Shown piece by piece: positions 27,936-36,123 of a DNA stretch of 64,000 nucleotides. Origin of the DNA: Streptomyces sp. NBC_00414 (GTDB lineage Bacteria > Actinomycetota > Actinomycetes > Streptomycetales > Streptomycetaceae); contig NZ_CP107935.1 of NCBI RefSeq assembly GCF_036038375.1, positions 9,238,001 through 9,302,000 on the forward strand. The letters are read 5' to 3'. A program made the translations under genes and the position numbers. The notes below the pieces were generated by a model. It did not search any database. It was not told the origin of the DNA and saw only the letters and a program-made list of their open reading frames with translations. Each line of letters starts with the position of its first letter. Position 1 is the first letter of the stretch.

Positions 27936-28972
27936 GCCTCAACGCCCTTCCCGGGTCCGGGAGTTCGCTCGCCGCGGCCCCCTCCGTACGGGAGCCGCTG
28001 CACGCGCCCGTCGCCCATCTCGTACGCGGCGGTGTCATCGAGGGCATCCACTACGGCTCGGTGGTCGTGCTGGCCGCCGACGGAAGCGTGGAACTGCAGA
28101 TCGGTGACATCGAGGCGGCCTTCTACCCGCGCTCGGCACTCAAGCCCGTGCAGGCCGTGGCGATGGTGCGGGCCGGGCTGCCCCTCGAAGGCGACCTGCT
28201 CTCCCTGGCCGCCGCCAGCCACTCCGGCGAGGAACGCCACCTCTCCGGCACCCGGCGGATCCTCGAACTCGCCGGACTCACCGAGGACGACCTGCGCAAC
28301 GTCCCCGACCTGCCCTTCGACCCGGTCGTCCGGGAGGACTGGATCCGCGCCGGGCGACTCCCGTCGAGGCTCGCCCAGAACTGCTCGGGCAAGCACGCCG
28401 CGATGCTGTACACGGCACGCCTGAACGGCTGGTCGCTCGACGACTACCTCGACCCCGCGCATCCGCTCCAGCAGGCGATCGCGGAGATCGTCGAGGACCT
28501 GACCGGGCAGGCCGTCGCGCAGGTCACGGTCGACGGCTGCGGGGCCCCGCTGTTCGCCGTCTCGCTGCACGGCCTCGCACGCGCCGCGGCCCGGATCACG
28601 ACGGCCCCGCCGGGCACTCCCGAGGCGCGGGTCGCCGACGCGATGCGCGAGCACGCCGAGATGGCGTCCGGCTCCGGCCGGGACGTCGCCGCGCTGATGC
28701 GTGCCGTACCCGGGCTGCTCTCCAAGGACGGCTTCGAGGGCGTACAGGTCGCGGCCCTGCCGGACGGCCGGGCCGTCGCCGTGAAGATCTCCGACGGCGC
28801 GGACCGCGCACGCGTACCGGTCACCGCGGCGGCCCTCGCCCGCGCCGGCGTCGACCCGGCCGCGCTCGCCGAGTTCGCCGGGGCGCCGCTCCTCGGGGGC
28901 GGCGCGGTGGTGGGCCACATCCGGCCGACCCGCGCGCTCGACCCGCTCACCGAGCCCCCGGCGGCGGCGTAG
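27932..28972 (+). CDS. Asparaginase (PF06089 type)
   Basis: A 346-residue enzyme hydrolysing L-asparagine to aspartate and ammonia. It belongs to the actinobacterial/rhizobial asparaginase family, not the bacterial EcAII type. Diagnostic stretches are FYPRSALKPVQAVAMVRAG, AASHSGEERHLSGT and QNCSGKHAAML, plus DGCGAPLFAVSL. ATG 27932 overlaps the permease stop. There is no signal peptide, so it works on Asn after import. Its product feeds the aspartase encoded 64 bp downstream. Confidence 0.92.
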   Translation: MSLNALPGSGSSLAAAPSVREPLHAPVAHLVRGGVIEGIHYGSVVVLAADGSVELQIGDIEAAFYPRSALKPVQAVAMVRAGLPLEGDLLSLAAASHSGEERHLSGTRRILELAGLTEDDLRNVPDLPFDPVVREDWIRAGRLPSRLAQNCSGKHAAMLYTARLNGWSLDDYLDPAHPLQQAIAEIVEDLTGQAVAQVTVDGCGAPLFAVSLHGLARAAARITTAPPGTPEARVADAMREHAEMASGSGRDVAALMRAVPGLLSKDGFEGVQVAALPDGRAVAVKISDGADRARVPVTAAALARAGVDPAALAEFAGAPLLGGGAVVGHIRPTRALDPLTEPPAAA

Positions 28973-29036
28973 GCCGCCCGGTCCGCGCGTCAGCCCCTCT
29001 CCACCTCCAGACCCCGGAAAGAAGACCCGCACCGAC

Positions 29037-30437
29037 ATGACCGTCCGCAGTGAGCACGACCTGCTCGGCGACCGTGACGTCCCCGCCGAGGCGTACTGGG
29101 GGGTCCACTCCCTGCGCGCCAAGGAGAACTTCCCCATCACGGGTACGCCGATCTCCGCGTACCCGCACCTGATCGACGCGCTCGCCGCGGTCAAGGAGGC
29201 CGCCGCCCTCGCCAACGAGGAACTCGGCCTGCTGGAACCCCGGACCGCGGCCGCGATCGTCGAGGCCTGCCGGGAGATCCGGCAGGGGAAGCTGCACGAC
29301 CAGTTCGTCGTCGACGTCATCCAGGGCGGGGCCGGCACCTCGACGAACATGAACGCCAACGAGGTCGTCGCCAACCGCGCGCTCGAGCTGCTCGGGCACA
29401 CCAAGGGCGAGTACGCGTTCCTGCACCCGAACGAGCACGTCAACCTCGGGCAGTCGACCAACGACGTGTACCCGACGGCCGTCAAGGTCGCCACGGTGTT
29501 CGCGGTGCGGGGGCTCCTCGACGCGATGTCCGTCCTCCAGGACGCCTTCGCGGCCAAGGCGGTCGAGTTCCGCGATGTGCTGAAGATGGGGCGTACGCAG
29601 CTGCAGGACGCCGTGCCGATGACGCTCGGGCAGGAGTTCTCGGCGTACGCGGTGATGCTGGACGAGGACCGCAGCCGGCTCGCGGAGGCCGTCGAACTGG
29701 TCCACGAGATCAATCTGGGCGCGACGGCGATCGGGACCGGGCTCAACGCGCCCGCCGGGTACGCGGAGGCGGCGCGCCGGCACCTCTCGGACATCACCGG
29801 GCTGCCGCTGGTGACCGCGGCGAATCTGGTCGAGGCGACCCAGGACTGCGGGGCGTTCGTCCAGATGTCCGGGGTGCTGAAGCGGATCGCGGTGAAGCTG
29901 TCCAAGGTCTGCAACGACCTGCGGCTGCTGTCGTCCGGGCCGCGGGCCGGGCTGAACGAGATCAACCTGCCGCCGGTGCAGGCCGGTTCGAGCATCATGC
30001 CCGGCAAGGTGAACCCGGTGGTTCCCGAGGTGGTCAACCAGGTCGCCTTCGAGGTGATCGGCAACGACGTCACCATCACGATGGCGGCGGAGGCGGGGCA
30101 GCTTCAGCTGAACGCGTTCGAGCCGGTCATTCTGCACTCGCTGTCCGAGAGCATCACGCATCTGCGGGCCGCCTGTCTGACGCTCGCCGAGCGGTGTGTC
30201 GTGGGGATCACCGCGAACACGGAGGTGCTGCGGGCGGCGGTCGAGAACTCGATCGGGCTGGTGACCGCGCTCAATCCGTACATCGGGTACTCGGCCGCGA
30301 CGGAGATCGCGCGGGAAGCGCTCGCCACGGGGCGGGGGGTGGCGGAACTGGTCCTGGAAAAGGGCCTGCTCCCGGCGGACCGCCTGGCGACGCTGCTCCG
30401 TCCGGAGGTGCTGGCGGGGACGCGGGTGATCCCGTAG
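29037..30437 (+). CDS. aspA: Aspartate ammonia-lyase
   Basis: A 466-residue fumarase/aspartase-superfamily enzyme that converts aspartate to fumarate and ammonia. The signature GSSIMPGKVNP is intact, as are GTSTNMNANEV and the NLGQSTNDVYPTA stretch. Among superfamily members the N-terminus RSEHDLLGDRDVPAEAYWG points to aspartase rather than fumarase. It closes the operon GntR-permease-asparaginase-aspartase. Together they deliver Asn carbon to the TCA cycle and release two ammonia. Just past the stop begins a large repeat region. Confidence 0.93.
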   Translation: MTVRSEHDLLGDRDVPAEAYWGVHSLRAKENFPITGTPISAYPHLIDALAAVKEAAALANEELGLLEPRTAAAIVEACREIRQGKLHDQFVVDVIQGGAGTSTNMNANEVVANRALELLGHTKGEYAFLHPNEHVNLGQSTNDVYPTAVKVATVFAVRGLLDAMSVLQDAFAAKAVEFRDVLKMGRTQLQDAVPMTLGQEFSAYAVMLDEDRSRLAEAVELVHEINLGATAIGTGLNAPAGYAEAARRHLSDITGLPLVTAANLVEATQDCGAFVQMSGVLKRIAVKLSKVCNDLRLLSSGPRAGLNEINLPPVQAGSSIMPGKVNPVVPEVVNQVAFEVIGNDVTITMAAEAGQLQLNAFEPVILHSLSESITHLRAACLTLAERCVVGITANTEVLRAAVENSIGLVTALNPYIGYSAATEIAREALATGRGVAELVLEKGLLPADRLATLLRPEVLAGTRVIP

Positions 30438-31030
30438 GGGGCGGGTGGCTCGGGTGCGCGCCGTGTGGCGGCCGATGGGGGTTGCCCGCGCCGTTCCCCG
30501 CGCCCCTGGGTATGTACGGGCTGACGTGTGAGGTGACCTGCGGGTCGTCCGGGGCTGGCTGCGCAGTTCCCCGCGCCCCTGGGTGGGTCGGAGCGGGACC
30601 GGTCCCCGCAGCCGCACCCAGGGGCGCGGGGAACTGCGCGCCCAGCCCCCACAAACCCGCGCTGCACACGCCCCCAGCCCTCACCCCTTAGGGGCGCGGG
30701 GAACGGCGCGAGCAACCCCCACGGACCCGCACGGTGTGCACGCCCCTGCACTCACTCACCTAGGGGCGCGGGGAACGGCGCACCCAGTCCCCACGGACCC
30801 GCACGGTGTGCACGCCCCTGCACTCACTCACCTAGGGGCGCGGGGAACGGCGCACCCAGTCCCCACGGACCCGCACGGTGTCCACGCCCCTGCACTCACT
30901 CACCTAGGGGCGCGGGGAACGGCGCACCCAGTCCCCACGGACCCGCACGGTGTCCACCCCCCTGCCCCCTCCCACCCAGGGGCGCGGGGAACGGCGCGGT
31001 CAGTCACGACCCACCCGCACCCCACCGACG
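30438..31030. repeat. Extragenic repeat region: converging palindromes and a 72-bp tandem array
   Basis: The nearly 600 bp between aspA and glutaminase hold no supported gene. Left-facing copies of GTTCCCCGCGCCCCTGGGT occur at about 30493 and 30565. A perfect 25-bp inverted repeat pairs 30561-30585 with 30615-30639. To the right, GGGGCGCGGGGAAC recurs at 30621, 30691, 30763, 30835, 30907 and 30979, the last five exactly 72 bp apart. The 30763-30907 units are nearly identical. The units keep one reading frame open into glutaminase, but the predicted peptide is a simple 24-residue repeat and is not considered real. Confidence 0.92.
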
Positions 31031-31044
31031 GCACAATGGTGATC

Positions 31045-31968
31045 ATGAGCTCGTCCCTGACCTTTCAGCCGGTTCTCAACCGCATCGCCGCCGAGATGAA
31101 GGACCTGGCCGACCGCGGCCGCCCCGCCGACTACATCCCGGCACTCGCGGCCTGCGACCCGCGGCGGTTCGGCATGGCCGTCGCGGAGCTGGACGGCACG
31201 GTCTACGGCGTCGGCGACTGGCGGCAGCCCTTCTCCACGCAGTCCATCACCAAGGTCTTCACCCTCGCCCTGGACCTGGCCCGAGAAGCGGACGAGCTCT
31301 GGGAACACGTCGGCCGCGAGCCCTCCGGCAACCCCTTCAACTCGCTCGTCCAGCTGGAGTACGAGAACGGCATCCCCCGCAACCCCTTCATCAACGCGGG
31401 CGCCCTTGTCGTCACCGACCGCCTCCACACCCAGACGGGCGACGCGGCAGGCACGCTCCTCGACTTCCTGCGCGCGGAGAGCGGCAACGACGACCTCGCC
31501 ATCAACGAGGACGTGGCCGCCTCCGAGTCCGCCCACGGCGACCGCAACGCCGCGCTCGGCCACTTCATGGCCGCCTACGGAAACATCGGCAACCCCGTCC
31601 CGGTCCTGCTCGACGAGTACTTCCGCCAGTGCTCCGTCGAGGCGTCCTGCGCCGACCTCGCCCTGGCCACCGGCTTCCTCGCCCGCCACGGCATCCGCTC
31701 CGACGGCACCCGCCTCCTGACGATGAGCCAGGCCAAGGAGGTCAACGCGGTCATGCTCACCTGCGGCACGTACGACGCGGCGGGCGAGTTCGCCTACCGC
31801 GTGGGCCTGCCGGGCAAGAGCGGCGTCGGCGGCGGAGTCATCGCCGTCGTCCCCGGCCGCTGCACGCTCTGCGCCTGGAGCCCCGGCCTGGACGGACACG
31901 GCAACTCGGTGGCCGGCGTGGCCGCCCTGGACCGCTTCACCACCATCACCGGCCTCTCGGTGTTCTGA
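31045..31968 (+). CDS. glsA: Glutaminase A
   Basis: A 307-residue serine-dependent glutaminase releasing ammonia from glutamine. The catalytic Ser67-x-x-Lys70 lies in FSTQSITKVFTLALD. NPFINAGAL, MSQAKEVNAVMLTCG and LPGKSGVGGG are all conserved family blocks, and the length fits. CACAAT at 31032-31037 lies seven bases before ATG 31045 and no ribosome site is seen, so translation may be leaderless; ATG 31036 is an alternative. It follows the Asn/Asp operon after the repeat array and complements it in nitrogen scavenging. Confidence 0.94.
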   Translation: MSSSLTFQPVLNRIAAEMKDLADRGRPADYIPALAACDPRRFGMAVAELDGTVYGVGDWRQPFSTQSITKVFTLALDLAREADELWEHVGREPSGNPFNSLVQLEYENGIPRNPFINAGALVVTDRLHTQTGDAAGTLLDFLRAESGNDDLAINEDVAASESAHGDRNAALGHFMAAYGNIGNPVPVLLDEYFRQCSVEASCADLALATGFLARHGIRSDGTRLLTMSQAKEVNAVMLTCGTYDAAGEFAYRVGLPGKSGVGGGVIAVVPGRCTLCAWSPGLDGHGNSVAGVAALDRFTTITGLSVF

Positions 31969-32082
31969 GAAGCCGCGCCGATCAGTCAGCCCCCGACCCG
32001 GTAAGACGGCGGTCATGCTGTGGCTGCCGCTCAGAGACAGGCGCGTCGCCTTCCGGCCATCCCGCGTTGACACGCTTGCCGA

Positions 32083-33489
32083 GTGTTGGCCAAGGGTTTC
32101 TCCGTCGATCTGCGTCGCTGTCAGCTGCTCGGGCTCGCGGGCTCGGTCGTCCTCGCGGCGGGCGGCGAGAGTGCCGGCGCCCTGCCCGTACGGGAACTGC
32201 CGTCGCTCGCGTCCGGACGGGCGGCGCTCGGCCTGGTCGGCGTGTACTTCGGGGTCGTGCTGCTGATCGCCGCATGGGCCCTGCTGGGGCGGGTGATCCG
32301 CGGTCCCGAGCCGCCGACGCCCCGTGCGCTGCTGGTCGTGCTCGCGGTGTGGGCGATTCCTCTGCTGCTCGCTCCGCCCCTGTTCAGCCGGGACGTCTAC
32401 AGCTATCTGGCGCAGGGCGCGATGGTCGACGCGCACATCGACGTGTACACGCACGGACCCGCGATGCTCGGCGGCCCGCTCGCCGACGAGGTGGCGCCGG
32501 TGTGGCGGCGGACCGCGACCCCGTACGGGCCCGTCTTCCTCGCCGTGGCCTCCGCGCTGTCCGGGCTGACGCGGGGCGAGGTGCCGGCCGGGCTGTTCGG
32601 GATGCGGGTCGTCGCGCTGCTCGGCGTGGCGCTCATGGCGGCAGCGCTGCCGAGGCTCGCCCGGCACAGCGGCGCCGACCCCGCCGCCGCCCTGTGGCTC
32701 GGCGCGCTCAACCCGCTCGTGCTGCTGCACCTGGTGGCCGGAGCCCACAACGACGCCATCATGCTGGGCCTGCTCGGCGCGGGCCTGGTGGCCGCCCTCG
32801 GCCGCAGGCCCGTCCTGGGCGCCGTCCTCGTCACCCTGGCCGCACTGGTCAAGGCCCCCGCCGTGCTGGGCCTGGCGGCCGTCGTGGCCCTTCAGGTGCG
32901 CGCCGGGCGGAGCATGGTGAAGTCCCTCGTCACCACCGCGATCGCCGCCCTCGCCACCACCGTCGCCGCGACCGCCGCGGCCGGTACGGGGTACGGCTGG
33001 ATCGCCGCGCTGAAGACACCCGTGTCCCCGCACAACTGGTCGCCCACCAGCCTCCTCGGCCGGGCAACCGGCGACATCCTCCGGGGCCTGGGCAGCGATC
33101 TCGCCCCGTACGCGCTGCCCGCCTGGCACGCCCTCGGCCTCGTACTCACCGCCGTGGTCGTCGCGGTGGTCTGGCTGCGCCGCCCCCGAGTCAGCCCCGT
33201 CTACGCGCTCGGCCTCAGCCTGGCGGCGGTGGCCGTGCTCGGCCCGGCCGTCCGGCCCTGGTACGCCCTGTGGGGCCTGTTCCTCATCGCCGCGGGGGCG
33301 CGCAGTGCGTCCGTACGCCACCGGGTGGCCGCCGTGACCGGGGTCCTCGCCCTCGGTGTCCTGCCCAGCGGTGGGCCGCCCGACAGTGAGCAGCTGGCCC
33401 TGGCGGTGTCGGGCGGGATGCTCGCGCTGGTCGTCCTCTGGCAGGCGCACCAGGCGTCGAAAGCGCCCGTCCCGGGGCGGACGGCATGA
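32083..33489 (+). CDS. Polyprenol-phosphomannose-dependent alpha-mannosyltransferase-like GT-C protein (MptB-like)
   Basis: A multi-pass membrane protein of about 468 residues with some 12 helices. The first extracellular loop carries FSRDVYSYLAQGAMVD, a GT-C-type acidic catalytic motif seen in MptB-like mannosyltransferases of actinobacteria. The tryptophan-rich loop HNWSPTSLLGR and RPWYALWGLFL also fit. The start is uncertain: GTG 32083 lacks a ribosome site, and TTGACA at 32067 sits just upstream. The stop overlaps the ATG of a second GT-C protein. Probably acts on lipoglycan or glycoprotein mannosylation at the outer face of the membrane. Confidence 0.75.
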   Translation: MLAKGFSVDLRRCQLLGLAGSVVLAAGGESAGALPVRELPSLASGRAALGLVGVYFGVVLLIAAWALLGRVIRGPEPPTPRALLVVLAVWAIPLLLAPPLFSRDVYSYLAQGAMVDAHIDVYTHGPAMLGGPLADEVAPVWRRTATPYGPVFLAVASALSGLTRGEVPAGLFGMRVVALLGVALMAAALPRLARHSGADPAAALWLGALNPLVLLHLVAGAHNDAIMLGLLGAGLVAALGRRPVLGAVLVTLAALVKAPAVLGLAAVVALQVRAGRSMVKSLVTTAIAALATTVAATAAAGTGYGWIAALKTPVSPHNWSPTSLLGRATGDILRGLGSDLAPYALPAWHALGLVLTAVVVAVVWLRRPRVSPVYALGLSLAAVAVLGPAVRPWYALWGLFLIAAGARSASVRHRVAAVTGVLALGVLPSGGPPDSEQLALAVSGGMLALVVLWQAHQASKAPVPGRTA

Positions 33490-35000
33490 GGCCGCCGGAC
33501 GGCATGAGGATGCCGCACACCGACCGGGGACGGGTGCTGTTCGTCCTCGTCCTGGCCGGCGCCGTGACCGTCTTCACCGCGACCGTGCCACTGCTGCGGG
33601 ACTGGTTCGACCTGCGCGTCTACCACGGAGCCGTCGACGCCTGGATCCACCACGGCGGCCACCTCTACGACTACCGGGTGCCGGGGACGACGTACGGCTT
33701 CACGTATCCGCCGTTCGCGGCGGTCGGCATGCTGCCGATGGCCCTGCTCGGACTGCACACCGCGATCGCCGTCGGCCTGCTGCTCAACCTCGCCGCGACG
33801 GCCTTCGTCCTGCACACCCTGTACGTGCTGACCGGGCGCCGCCTGCGCCGGTACGGCCTGTTCGGGATCGCCGTGGGCGTCTGTCTGCTCGCCCTCCTCG
33901 AACCCGTCCGCGACACCTTCAGCTTCGGCCAGGTCAACCTCCTGCTGCTGGCCCTCGTCCTCGCCGACGCCCGGCTGATCGCGGCCGGCCGCGGCCGCTG
34001 GGCCGGAGTCGGGATCGGTCTCGCCGCCGCGGTGAAACTCACGCCCGCGATCTTCATCGTCCTGCTGCTGCTCGCCCGACGCCCGCGTGCGGCGGTCACC
34101 GCCACAGGGGTGGCGGTGGCCGCCACCGCGTTCGCCGCCCTGGCCGCTCCGGACGCCTCCCGCTTCTACTGGACGGACGCGGTCTGGGACACGGCCCGTA
34201 TCGGCCGCCTCGCCTACGTCTCCAACCAGTCGCTGCAAGGCGTACTGGCCAGGCTGGCCGATCCCGCCGAGCCGAGCCGCGCCGTCTGGGCGCTGTCGGC
34301 GCTCGCCGTCCTCGGGGTGTGGGCGTGGCGTGCGCGCCGGGCCCTCGCGGCGGGCGACGTCCTCGGCGCCTTCGCCCTCACCGGCCTGGCCGCCTGTCTC
34401 GTCAGCCCCGTCACCTGGGTGCACCACCTGGTCTGGGTGCTGCCCTCGCTGGCGATCCTGGCCGAGGCGGGCCTGCGGCGCAGGCGGCTGCTGTGGCTCG
34501 CCGGAGGCATGTACGTCCTGCTGTGCAGCAGCGTCGTGTGGCTGTGGGTCGACGACGCGTCGGGCATCGACGGCTTCGTCGGCGGGAACACGTACGTGTG
34601 GATCACTCTGGGGCTGCTGCTCGGGCTGCCCGTCGGTCAGTCCCGGGTGGACCGCCGGCCGTGGAGGCGCAGGGCCAGTGCCACGGCACCCGCGCCGAGA
34701 GCGGCGGCGCCCGCGAGCGTCCCGGCCGGCAGCAGCCAGCCACCGGAGCCACCTGAGCGGTCTGAGCGGTCTGCGCCACGAGAACCGTCGGAGCCATCGG
34801 TGGCGGCCGTGCCCGCACGCGCCGCCGGACCGGCCGCCGGATCCGGGCCCGACCGCGCTCCGGCCGTCGGAGCCGCCTTGGCCCGCGACACGGCACGGGG
34901 CAGCAGCGACCCGACCGGATCGACCCGGCCGATGGCCTCGAAACCCCAGTCGAGCAGCGAGCGCGCCTCCTCGTACACGGCGAACCCGCCGCCTTCCTGA
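33486..35000 (+). CDS. GT87/DUF2029-family mannosyltransferase-like membrane protein with an antisense-overlapped tail
   Basis: A polytopic protein of 504 residues. The first loop has WFDLRVYHGAVDAW and YGFTYPPFAAVGMLP, hallmarks of GT87 polyprenol-phosphate-mannose transferases. SFGQVNLLLLALVLAD and VSPVTWVHHLVW follow. It is coupled to the upstream GT-C gene by ATGA. An 18-bp duplication gives two equivalent starts, 33486 and 33504. Helices end near residue 383. The remaining 120 residues are a Pro/Ser/Ala-rich tail lying antisense to the end of the carboxypeptidase gene, which suggests loss of an earlier stop codon. The tail may not be functional. Confidence 0.83.
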   Translation: MRPPDGMRMPHTDRGRVLFVLVLAGAVTVFTATVPLLRDWFDLRVYHGAVDAWIHHGGHLYDYRVPGTTYGFTYPPFAAVGMLPMALLGLHTAIAVGLLLNLAATAFVLHTLYVLTGRRLRRYGLFGIAVGVCLLALLEPVRDTFSFGQVNLLLLALVLADARLIAAGRGRWAGVGIGLAAAVKLTPAIFIVLLLLARRPRAAVTATGVAVAATAFAALAAPDASRFYWTDAVWDTARIGRLAYVSNQSLQGVLARLADPAEPSRAVWALSALAVLGVWAWRARRALAAGDVLGAFALTGLAACLVSPVTWVHHLVWVLPSLAILAEAGLRRRRLLWLAGGMYVLLCSSVVWLWVDDASGIDGFVGGNTYVWITLGLLLGLPVGQSRVDRRPWRRRASATAPAPRAAAPASVPAGSSQPPEPPERSERSAPREPSEPSVAAVPARAAGPAAGSGPDRAPAVGAALARDTARGSSDPTGSTRPMASKPQSSSERASSYTANPPPS

Positions 35001-35986
35001 GGGTTCATCACCGTGACGACGAGGGTGTGACCGCCACGGCGCGCGGCGGCGACGAGCGTGCTGCCGGCCTGGGAGGTGGAGCCGTTCTTGATGCCGATGA
35101 GCCCCGGATAGGGCGCGACCCCGTCGGCACCGGTCAGCAGCCGGTTGGTGTTCTGGATCTCGTACGCCCAGCCGTCGCCCGGGAACTTCGCACGGACGGT
35201 GGCGCAGTAGCGCACGAAGTCGGTGTTGCGGAGCCCCGCGCGCCCGAAGACGGCCAGGTCGTACGCGGAAGACACCTGCCCGGGCATGTCGTAGCCGTCG
35301 GGTGAGACGACCCGGGTGTCACGGGCGCCCAGCGCCTGCGCCTTGGCCTGCATCTGGGCGGCCGTCGCCTGCCAGCCGCCGTTCATCTCGGCGAGTACGT
35401 GGACGGCGTCGTTGCCGGAGTTCAGAAAGACGCCCCGCCACAGGTCGGACGCCCGGTAGGTACGCCCCGCGCGGACTCCGACCAGGCTGCTGCCGGGGCC
35501 GATGCCCGCAAGGTCCGACTCGGCGACGGTGTGCCGGACCGCCGGGGGCAGCACCGGGAGCACGGTCACCGCGAAAAGGGTCTTCAGCGTGCTGGCGGGC
35601 GGCAGTGCGAGGTGGGCGTTGGCTGCCGCGAGCACTTCGCCGGTGTCGGCGTCGGCCACCAGCCACGACCGCGCGGAGATGTCCCGCGGCACGCCGGGTG
35701 CTCCGGCCCGGAGCCGGACCTGTGTCCCGGGACGGTCCAGCGCCGAGGGCGGGGAAGGCAGGGAAGGCGGGGAAGGCGAAGAGGGCGGGGAAAGGGGTGA
35801 AGGCGGTGGATTGGCGGTGCTCGGAGTGGGCCCGGTATGTGCGCCGCCCGTCCCGATGAGGGGCCCGGGGGCGGTCGTGCGCGCCCCGCCGAGAGCCGCG
35901 ACCGGTCCCGGTGCGAGGGCGAGTGCTCCGACGACGCAGAGGACGGAGCAGGAGACGGCCGTGCGGGCAGGGAGTCCGATGGTCAT
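34637..35986 (-). CDS. D-alanyl-D-alanine carboxypeptidase (S11 family), membrane-anchored
   Basis: A 449-residue exported serine peptidase trimming peptidoglycan stem peptides. It has a signal peptide (about 1-32), a Pro/Ser spacer (54-85), and the catalytic tetrad motif Ser132-x-x-Lys135 (PASTLK). Ser190-Gly-Asn192 is present, and Lys300-Asn-Gly replaces the usual Lys-Thr-Gly. The C-terminus has a Ser/Gly/Asp linker, one transmembrane helix and RRSTRD. ATG 35986 lies six bases after a TACGTT -10-like hexamer, so a leaderless start is likely. Its last 364 bp overlap the GT87 gene on the other strand. Confidence 0.9.
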   Translation of the reverse strand: MTIGLPARTAVSCSVLCVVGALALAPGPVAALGGARTTAPGPLIGTGGAHTGPTPSTANPPPSPLSPPSSPSPPSLPSPPSALDRPGTQVRLRAGAPGVPRDISARSWLVADADTGEVLAAANAHLALPPASTLKTLFAVTVLPVLPPAVRHTVAESDLAGIGPGSSLVGVRAGRTYRASDLWRGVFLNSGNDAVHVLAEMNGGWQATAAQMQAKAQALGARDTRVVSPDGYDMPGQVSSAYDLAVFGRAGLRNTDFVRYCATVRAKFPGDGWAYEIQNTNRLLTGADGVAPYPGLIGIKNGSTSQAGSTLVAAARRGGHTLVVTVMNPQEGGGFAVYEEARSLLDWGFEAIGRVDPVGSLLPRAVSRAKAAPTAGARSGPDPAAGPAARAGTAATDGSDGSRGADRSDRSGGSGGWLLPAGTLAGAAALGAGAVALALRLHGRRSTRD

Positions 35987-36123
35987 ACCGCAAACGTAGG
36001 AACGCGCAGGTCGCGAGGCGGGCAGCCCCGGCCGAACGGAGCTGTCGAACACCCGGATGCCGCAGCGGATGCAGGAGCCCGGCAGATGTCACCGGCTCTT
36101 GCTTCCTGGTGTCCACTGCCCGC

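Noticed and set aside
30621..31000. The 72-bp tandem array as a CRISPR
   Set aside because: The whole unit repeats, with no unique spacers between short repeats, and no cas gene is present.
31000..33450. An 816-codon open frame on the minus strand antisense to glutaminase and the MptB-like gene
   Set aside because: It is rich in Gly, Arg, Gln and His, has no family motif, and mirrors two well-supported genes. Such frames are common at this GC content.
34637..36052. A start of the carboxypeptidase at 36052
   Set aside because: The extra 22 residues precede a complete signal peptide that begins at ATG 35986, and the latter has a -10-like hexamer directly upstream.
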